Positions 33,244 through 38,721 of a stretch of DNA of 38,721 bases are shown piece by piece. Origin of the DNA: CAZSNT01 sp964607765. GTDB taxonomy: Bacteria > Verrucomicrobiota > Lentisphaeria > Oligosphaerales > JABHEG01. Location: the NCBI GenBank assembly GCA_964607765.1, contig CAZSNT010000095.1, positions 1-38,721 on the forward strand, read 5' to 3'. Numbering within the stretch: position 1 is the first letter of the stretch; every line of letters begins with the position of its first letter. The notes beneath the pieces are model-generated. The model worked only from the letters and a program-made list of their open reading frames with translations, was not told the DNA's origin and searched no databases. Made by a program: the position numbers and the translations under genes.

Positions 33244-34796
33244 TCCTTCTTCCTCTTTTTTGTCTTCTTGGCGTGCCGAGGCTGGCTGTAGTCGAACTCG
33301 TTGACGATGAACTTCTTCTCCTGCCAGGGGATCTGGCGGTCGGCAATGGTGTCGTAGCGCGGGTAGGAGTTACTCTCCGTACGGCCTGCCTTCCATTCCG
33401 CCAGATTCGCATCGTACAGGCTTCGCATGTGTGCAAGCATCGGAGCCTGCTCCGGGTTGTGGATGAGGTTGGTCTGCTCCCAGCGGTCTCTCTTGCGGCT
33501 GAAGAGTTCTTCAGTCGGCGGCATGCCGTCGTCCGCATAGTACCAATACGTGTAGCGATAGTCCTCGGTTACGACCCCCATGGAGCCGATGACATCGTCA
33601 CGGGTCTGATTCCAGATCTGATGGAGTGACAACTGTTTGCGAATGCGCGTTTCGGGATTGTCCAACATCGGCTGGAGCGGTATGCCGTTCATGATCGGAG
33701 GGACCTCAACCCCGGCAAAGGTCAGAATGGTGGGAGCAATGTCAATTCCTGCGGAAATGCCGGCAACCCGTTTGCCGTGCGACGCCTCGTTGTGCGGGTC
33801 GTAGACGACCATGGGCGCGCGTGTGGCATCCTCGTAGAGTAGGGCTTTGCCGCCCAGTTTATGCGAGCCGCAGAAATACCCATTGTCGGTCGTGAACAGA
33901 ATGACGGTGTTGTCCGCCACTCCCTGTTCGGCCAATGCCTCGCGGATCATCCCGACCGCATAGTCCACCCCACTGATTTGGCGGTAGTAAATGTGGAGCT
34001 TCTTCTGGTAGCCTTCGTCGGTCAGGTAGCCCGGACCAATCAGCTGGGCCTGGCGCCCCAGTCTGGATTGGGGAGCCAGATGATCGACTGCTGTGCCATA
34101 GTTGTCTGGCTTGCTGAAGGTCACCCCTTCGTACAGATCCTTGAAGAAGGGGTCATAGCTTTCCGGGCTGTGGGGCGCTTTGAAGCTGATGGACAAGCAG
34201 AACGGTTTGTCCTGCTTTGCGGCGGCCTTGATGAAGTCCTGCCCGAATGCTCCGAGCGCCCTGGTGACGTGCGGGTAGTCCTTGGCATATTTCGCAGTGT
34301 ACTCATTCTTGGCCGTGTTGTAGGTTCCCTGGCCCGGCCACCCCGCCCAAATGTCGAAATCCTCTGTCGGAAGGCGCTCGTGTTTCGGGGCCCGTCTCGG
34401 GGCCGACAGGTCAAAACCAAACTTCCCACCGAAACCGGTGAAGTAGCCGTTGGCGCGCAGGAGTACGGGATAGGTCTGGCTCCAGTACTTCTTCTCCATG
34501 GGGCCACGGCCAAAGCTGACCCCATGAATGTACTCGTAACAGCCCGTCATCAGGTTTGCCCGGCTGGGCATACAGATCGACGTGGTGTTGAAGTGGTTGT
34601 CAAAGACCGTGCCCCGGGCGGCAAGCTCGTCCAAATTGGGGGTCTTGATCTCCTCGTTGCCCATGAACCCGACGGCGTCGAAACGCTGGTCGTCGGTGAG
34701 AAGGAAAACGATGTTCGGAGGCTTCGGCGCTGCGTGAAGCAATGTTCCGCATAGGGCCAGAATGGTGAGAATGAATGCGTAACGTTTGCTCATCAT
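33240..34796 (-). CDS. Secreted sulfatase (S1 family) with lysine-rich tail
   Basis: A 518-residue sulfatase. I chose the ATG at 34796 because it makes the same 4-bp ATGA overlap with the preceding gene as seen elsewhere in the operon; an ATG at 34805 is possible. The signal peptide covers about 1-22. Asp35-Asp36 lie in LLTDDQRFD, and Cys75-Met-Pro-Ser-Arg79 is the formylglycine motif. The sequence around FGRGPMEKKYWSQTYPVLLR, and a phenylalanine-containing GGKFGFDL where others have GKWHLG, mark it as a different subfamily from its neighbours. LFTTDNGYFCGSHKL is the later metal site. The C-terminus is strongly basic (RHAKKTKKRKKE). Substrate not predictable. Confidence 0.92.
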   Translation of the reverse strand: MMSKRYAFILTILALCGTLLHAAPKPPNIVFLLTDDQRFDAVGFMGNEEIKTPNLDELAARGTVFDNHFNTTSICMPSRANLMTGCYEYIHGVSFGRGPMEKKYWSQTYPVLLRANGYFTGFGGKFGFDLSAPRRAPKHERLPTEDFDIWAGWPGQGTYNTAKNEYTAKYAKDYPHVTRALGAFGQDFIKAAAKQDKPFCLSISFKAPHSPESYDPFFKDLYEGVTFSKPDNYGTAVDHLAPQSRLGRQAQLIGPGYLTDEGYQKKLHIYYRQISGVDYAVGMIREALAEQGVADNTVILFTTDNGYFCGSHKLGGKALLYEDATRAPMVVYDPHNEASHGKRVAGISAGIDIAPTILTFAGVEVPPIMNGIPLQPMLDNPETRIRKQLSLHQIWNQTRDDVIGSMGVVTEDYRYTYWYYADDGMPPTEELFSRKRDRWEQTNLIHNPEQAPMLAHMRSLYDANLAEWKAGRTESNSYPRYDTIADRQIPWQEKKFIVNEFDYSQPRHAKKTKKRKKE

Positions 34797-36424
34797 CTTG
34801 TCCATTTTCTCTTCTTCTTCGGGGTCTTGTAGGCTTCGGTGAAGCGTTTGGCGGCATCATGGGAGATCTGTTCTGCGCGGGCGCGGTCTTCGGCGTCGTA
34901 GTCCCAGTACTCTTCGATCACCTTGTTGAAGGGGAAGGCCGCGTCGTCCTCCCTGTACGTCGCCCGCAGGTCCTTGAGCTGCCCCTTCAAGTCGGCAACC
35001 ACCCCGGCGTACCCGGGATTGTCGTACACATTGTTCATCTCTGTGGGGTCGTGCTTCAGGTCGTACAGCTCCCATGCCGGAGGGGTGTCGGGCGTGTCGG
35101 AATCCTTCCACCAGGCGCCGTAGAAGAGGATCAGCTTGTGGCGCTTGGTGCGGATGGCGATGTGAGCCGGGTTGAAATGATGCTTCATGTGCATCCAGTA
35201 GTGGTAGTAGGCGGCCTGCTTCCAGCCCGCCGGTTCCTGGCCCGTCTCCAGGATGGAGCGAAAGGACCTGCCCTGCATGTAGTCCGGGGTAGGCACGCCG
35301 GCGAAGTCCAGCATGGTCGGCGCAAAGTCCACATTCTCCACGATTGCGTCCGATTGGCTGCCAGCCGGGATGGCCTTGGGGTAGCGCACGATGAACGGCA
35401 TACGCATCGCCTCTTCGTAGCCCCAGCGCTTGTCCATGTAGTCGTGCTCGCCCAGGTAGAAGCCTTGGTCGCCGGTGTACATGATGGCGGTGTCGTCGTA
35501 AACGCCTTCCTGCTTGAGGTAGTCAAAGACGCGCTGAACATTGTCATCAACGCCTTTTACACAGCGCAGGTAGCGCTTCATGTACTCCTGGTAGGCCAGT
35601 TTCTTGGCCGCCTCATCGCTGAGTCCCTCGCTGTCCGCCCACTTCCCATCGTAATTGCTACCCTTGTGGCGGCGCCCGATGGACGAGCCGATGAAGGGCT
35701 CCAGTTCACCATTGTGCCCACGGGTGGCAATGGAGCCGTGGTTGCCTCTTTCGTGCAGGTTGGCCGGTTCGGGAATCTCGACGCCCTCCAGATAGCTGTC
35801 GTAGCGGGGGGCGTTCTCGAACTTGGCGTGGGGCGCCTTCATGTGGTAGAGGAGAAAGAACGGTTTGGTCTTGTCGCGGGTCTTGAGCCAGGCCAGAACG
35901 TTGTCGGTGATCACATCAGTGGAATGGCCCTTCTCCTGGATCGGGCCATCAACGCCTTTGACGAAATGGAAGAGGGGATCGAAGTAGTTGCCCTGCCCCT
36001 TGAAGATCTTGTAGAAATCGAAGGCCTCTGAAGAAGGTGCTCGGCGCCCAATGTGCCATTTGCCGATGATGGCGGTCTGATACCCAGCCTTCTTCATCTC
36101 CAGGGGCAAATACTGCTTATCACTTCCCAAGGTCTGTGCTAAGATCGTGATGCCGTTCACTGCGCTATACTGGCCCGTCATAATGCAGGCGCGCGACGGG
36201 GAGCAGATGGCATTGGTGCAAAACGCGTTCTGCATCACCACGCCTTCGCGTGCGAGCCGGTCGAGGTTCGGCGTCGGGTCGAGCTTGGCCAGCCGCCCGC
36301 CATAGGCGCCGACGGCCTGACTCGTGTGATCGTCCGACATGATGAACAGGATATTCGGCTTGTCACCAGCGAAAGCGCACTGCCCAGTGAGGACAGCTGC
36401 CAGCAGGAGGAACAGGTATTTCAT
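34793..36424 (-). CDS. Secreted sulfatase (S1 family) with basic tail
   Basis: A 543-residue sulfatase. The ATG at 36424 opens a clear signal peptide (MKYLFLLLAAVLTGQCAFA); longer in-frame starts upstream would put over 60 non-hydrophobic residues ahead of it and are rejected. Asp31-Asp32 lie in IMSDDHTSQ, Cys74-Ser-Pro-Ser-Arg78 is the formylglycine motif, GKWHIGRRAPSSEAFDFY follows, and YTGDQGFYLGEHDYMDKRWG is the later active-site block. The C-terminus ends KTPKKKRKWTR. The stop overlaps the next sulfatase ATG by 4 bp. The C-terminal 80 residues are closely similar to the partial sulfatase at the right edge, so two paralogues flank the GH29 fucosidase. Confidence 0.93.
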   Translation of the reverse strand: MKYLFLLLAAVLTGQCAFAGDKPNILFIMSDDHTSQAVGAYGGRLAKLDPTPNLDRLAREGVVMQNAFCTNAICSPSRACIMTGQYSAVNGITILAQTLGSDKQYLPLEMKKAGYQTAIIGKWHIGRRAPSSEAFDFYKIFKGQGNYFDPLFHFVKGVDGPIQEKGHSTDVITDNVLAWLKTRDKTKPFFLLYHMKAPHAKFENAPRYDSYLEGVEIPEPANLHERGNHGSIATRGHNGELEPFIGSSIGRRHKGSNYDGKWADSEGLSDEAAKKLAYQEYMKRYLRCVKGVDDNVQRVFDYLKQEGVYDDTAIMYTGDQGFYLGEHDYMDKRWGYEEAMRMPFIVRYPKAIPAGSQSDAIVENVDFAPTMLDFAGVPTPDYMQGRSFRSILETGQEPAGWKQAAYYHYWMHMKHHFNPAHIAIRTKRHKLILFYGAWWKDSDTPDTPPAWELYDLKHDPTEMNNVYDNPGYAGVVADLKGQLKDLRATYREDDAAFPFNKVIEEYWDYDAEDRARAEQISHDAAKRFTEAYKTPKKKRKWTR

Positions 36425-36476
36425 CAGTACAAGCCTCTCGTTGCCGCAGGATCCGATTTCATCGTGAGGAGGGATC

Positions 36477-38414
36477 TCAGGGCAGCTGCTTGAGGCGCAC
36501 ATGGCGAATCTGGAAAGGACGCCACTTGCCGTTGAGTTTCGCAGCCCTGATTTCCAGCGTGTGGGTGCCCGCTTTGTCCACTTTGAAGACGCCAAAGTCC
36601 TGGGTATGGGCATGGAGTTTGCCGCGCTTCACGGTCGCGTGCACCGCTCTCTCCCGCTTCTGACCGGCCAGGTGAACCATGGCCTTGCTGGGCGAACGTG
36701 CGGTGAGCGCCACTTCGAGCGCATAGTGCCCTGCTGCCGGCAGCTTGACCTCCCAACTCACATAGTCAGCGGGGTCGGTCCAGGGCTCGATGGAACGGAT
36801 GCCGTCGTCGGCGTCGATGGTGATCAGGTCGATGCTGTCGCCATGTAGTCTGGCTGTGTCAACGCTGCAGTCGATCTGGACCAGCTTCTGCAGATTAAGC
36901 TGGTCGTTGAAGCGCACAGCTTCAGCAGGGATGGCGATGGAGTAGGCGAAGTGATCCTGCACCGCAGCCAGGTCGACGGAGCTGAGATCCACAACAGGAT
37001 GGCCATCTGCGTTGACCGCAATCGCAACAGGGCCCTGCCCCAGCCAGCGGGCCTGTTTGAGCAACGCAGGCTTGGTCACAACCATCGAGCGGATCGGGAT
37101 GTCGGCTTTGGGAACGCCCATGAAGGTGGCGTAGATGACAGCGTTGTCTTTGCTGCGGGTAAAACGGATGTCGCGGGTTGTGTAGTCGCGATGCTCAGGA
37201 AACTTGCCGCCGGCCAGCTTGCCTGGAAAGCGCACCTGCAACGGGCCTTCACCGTAACTCACCCAAGGGCGAGTACTGTAGATGGCCTCGCCATACACCT
37301 TGAGCCAGTCGCCGATCGCCTTCAGCGCAGTGCGCTGGTCCTCGGGGATAACGCCATGCTTGTCGGGAGCGACGTTGAGCAGGAAGGTCCCATTCTTACT
37401 CGCGAGATCAATGATCACATGCGTCAGATTCTCACCGGTAAAGCTTCCCGCCGCCTTCTTGCGTTCCTCGTTGAGGTACCAGTAGCGGATGCCGATGGAC
37501 TCGTCGTTCATCCAGGTCTTCTCCATCATGTAGCCGCGGCGCCCGCGCTCCGTGTTGAGAATCCCGGTGGGAAACTTGTCGCCGTGCTTATGGATGAAGA
37601 TGGCCTCGGGCTCATCATGGTCGAGACCCCAGTTGTAGTACCAGGCGGCGAGCCCGAAGCGGTCTTTCTCGTGCAGCGTGTTGTAGAGCCCGTAGTCGAA
37701 CCAAATCGCCGAAGGCTTGTAGCGCTCGACCACTTCTTTGACGTAGTTCACATGGCGATCGAGGTAGACCCGCGGCGGCTTGTCGCCCTTCTTGTGCGGC
37801 TCGTTGTAGAACGAGACGTATGCGGGGTCCGCGCCGTCGTAGTCATAGCTGTGCAGAAAGCTGTGCGTCCAGGCGCCGAACGCATGGAAGGTGGCAATGA
37901 AGTTCATTCCGCGAGCGCGGTATGCTTCGGCCAGCTCACCCGTGATGTCGCGCTTCGGCCCCTTGTTAACCACATTGACCGGGAAAATATCACTATCCGT
38001 CATCACGAAATTGTCGTGATGGATCACCACCATCCCGCCAAAGCGGGCACCGGCATCATAGAAAATGTCGGCCCAGGCATTGGCATCGAACTTCTCGGCT
38101 TTGAAATGGTCCACCATGTCCTTGTAGCCGACCTCTTTCGGGTCGCCGTAGTTCTCCACGTGGTATTTGTGAACCGCCGAATTCTTGTCATACATCTGGT
38201 TGTAGTAGCCGATGCTTCCTGAGACCGGCAAATCCCCCAGAAATGTCTGTGGCCCCCAATGGGTATAGATGCCAAACTTGGCGTCTTTGAGCCATTCGGG
38301 GGCGTCGTTGCGCTTGCTGACAGATTCCGGGGTCGGTTCGAACCGTTCCTGGGCTGAGAGTGTGCAGGCTCCCACACTGATGATGATGCTGAGACAAAGC
38401 GGTAAGGATTTCAT
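36477..38414 (-). CDS. Secreted alpha-L-fucosidase (GH29)
   Basis: A 645-residue GH29 enzyme. The ATG at 38414 has AGGGAGA about 8 nt upstream. The signal peptide covers 1-21 (LSIIISVGACTLSAQ); a cysteine at 17 in SVGACTLS could be a lipobox-like site, but the spacing is not ideal. Family blocks are KFGIYTHWGPQTFLG (46-60), MVVIHHDNFVM (128-138), the candidate nucleophile Asp240 in SAIWFDYGLYN, and TFLLNVAPDKHGVIP. The C-terminal 130 residues resemble a CBM-like beta-sandwich (YVSWEVKLPAAGHYALEVAL). Fucose release outside the cytoplasm fits a role on the intact glycan, unlike the signal-less GH29 at 13238-14935. It lies 52 bp upstream of a sulfatase and 53 bp downstream of a related one. Confidence 0.92.
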   Translation of the reverse strand: MKSLPLCLSIIISVGACTLSAQERFEPTPESVSKRNDAPEWLKDAKFGIYTHWGPQTFLGDLPVSGSIGYYNQMYDKNSAVHKYHVENYGDPKEVGYKDMVDHFKAEKFDANAWADIFYDAGARFGGMVVIHHDNFVMTDSDIFPVNVVNKGPKRDITGELAEAYRARGMNFIATFHAFGAWTHSFLHSYDYDGADPAYVSFYNEPHKKGDKPPRVYLDRHVNYVKEVVERYKPSAIWFDYGLYNTLHEKDRFGLAAWYYNWGLDHDEPEAIFIHKHGDKFPTGILNTERGRRGYMMEKTWMNDESIGIRYWYLNEERKKAAGSFTGENLTHVIIDLASKNGTFLLNVAPDKHGVIPEDQRTALKAIGDWLKVYGEAIYSTRPWVSYGEGPLQVRFPGKLAGGKFPEHRDYTTRDIRFTRSKDNAVIYATFMGVPKADIPIRSMVVTKPALLKQARWLGQGPVAIAVNADGHPVVDLSSVDLAAVQDHFAYSIAIPAEAVRFNDQLNLQKLVQIDCSVDTARLHGDSIDLITIDADDGIRSIEPWTDPADYVSWEVKLPAAGHYALEVALTARSPSKAMVHLAGQKRERAVHATVKRGKLHAHTQDFGVFKVDKAGTHTLEIRAAKLNGKWRPFQIRHVRLKQLP

Positions 38415-38467
38415 GATAGTCTCCCTGAGATGTTTGGTGTTGATTCGTCGTGGTCCATAAAGGATAG

Positions 38468-38721
38468 TTACTGTTGTTTCCGGCTCTTGCCTTTTTGCCG
38501 CTTCTGTTTCGGGGCCGTCAGCCTCTCCTGCCAGCGCCGAGCTGCTTCGTGCGAAATTTGTTCAGCACGGGCGCGGTCGTCAGCGTCATAGTCCCAGTAG
38601 TCGTTGATGATTGTGTTGACTTCGATCTCCGGGTTGTCGTCGCCCGCTCTCGCGCGCAGTTCCTTGAGCTGCTGCTTCAGGTCGGCGATGACCCCGGCAT
38701 ACTCAGGATTGTCGTAAACAT
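38468..38721 (-). CDS. Sulfatase, C-terminal part only (cut by window edge)
   Basis: The TAA stop is at 38468-38470 and the frame runs off the right edge, leaving 83 whole codons. The product VYDNPEYAGVIADLKQQLKE, then NDYWDYDADDRARAEQISHE, ends in a lysine/arginine-rich tail (KQKRQKGKSRKQQ). It matches the C-terminus of the sulfatase at 34793-36424 almost block for block (VYDNPGYAGVVADLKGQLKD, then EEYWDYDAEDRARAEQISHD). It is therefore another S1 sulfatase of that subfamily, upstream of the GH29 gene in the same direction. Confidence 0.85.
   Translation of the reverse strand, partial: VYDNPEYAGVIADLKQQLKELRARAGDDNPEIEVNTIINDYWDYDADDRARAEQISHEAARRWQERLTAPKQKRQKGKSRKQQ

Noticed and set aside
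34793..36613. Longer start for the sulfatase, adding 63 residues
   Set aside because: The extension is not hydrophobic, overlaps the end of the fucosidase gene, and would bury the obvious signal peptide starting at 36424.
36951..38222. Plus-strand open frame of 423 codons opposite the GH29 gene
   Set aside because: Antisense to a clear fucosidase with catalytic motifs; no motif of its own.

Overview
This 38.7 kb window looks like a polysaccharide-degradation region from a GC-rich member of the PVC superphylum (Kiritimatiellota, Lentisphaerota, Verrucomicrobiota or Planctomycetota; I cannot decide which). The reasons are the density of S1-family formylglycine sulfatases (six complete, two N-terminal fragments and one cut by the window edge), the secreted glycoside hydrolases with LamG, discoidin and CBM-like appendages, the Gfo/Idh/MocA oxidoreductase and xylose-isomerase-like TIM barrel beside them, and many short palindromic intergenic repeats. 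No rRNA, tRNA, CRISPR array or transposase gene was seen.

Left part (1-16.3 kb): a repeat-rich left edge; a MOSC-domain protein; a very large secreted mosaic protein (HExxH metallopeptidase-like, hexapeptide beta-helix, two LamG-like modules, CBM-like C-terminus) split by one in-frame amber codon; a GH127-type beta-L-arabinofuranosidase carrying three in-frame copies of a 36-bp palindromic repeat; a small remnant of what may be a URO-D-like gene; a sulfatase with an extra C-terminal domain; a tandem beta-helix (pectate-lyase/GH55-like) protein; a sugar isomerase/epimerase-like TIM barrel; a GH29 alpha-L-fucosidase; and a Gfo/Idh/MocA dehydrogenase.

Middle (16.3-19 kb): a different-looking insert. 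A nested palindrome of about 150 bp is followed by a MarR-type palindromic operator, then a secreted EF-hand protein whose C-terminal half has clan CD (gingipain/caspase-like) His and Cys signatures, then a MarR-family regulator. This peptidase-like protein plus regulator pair is the least ordinary system in the window.

Right part (19-38.7 kb): everything is on the minus strand. Three spaced genes (a beta-helix protein, a five-bladed propeller GH43-like enzyme, and a six-hairpin glycosidase-like protein with a discoidin domain) lie downstream of a dense operon. Within that operon, sulfatases are joined by repeated 4-bp ATGA stop/start overlaps and interspersed with a GH20 beta-hexosaminidase and a second GH29 fucosidase. 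The block also contains two truncated sulfatases that keep only the signal peptide and the formylglycine motif, and a frameshifted PhoD-like remnant. Together the enzymes suggest desulfation followed by exo-cleavage of fucose and N-acetylhexosamine from a sulfated glycan (fucoidan-like or mucin-like; inferred). No transporter and no sulfatase-maturating enzyme is present in the window.
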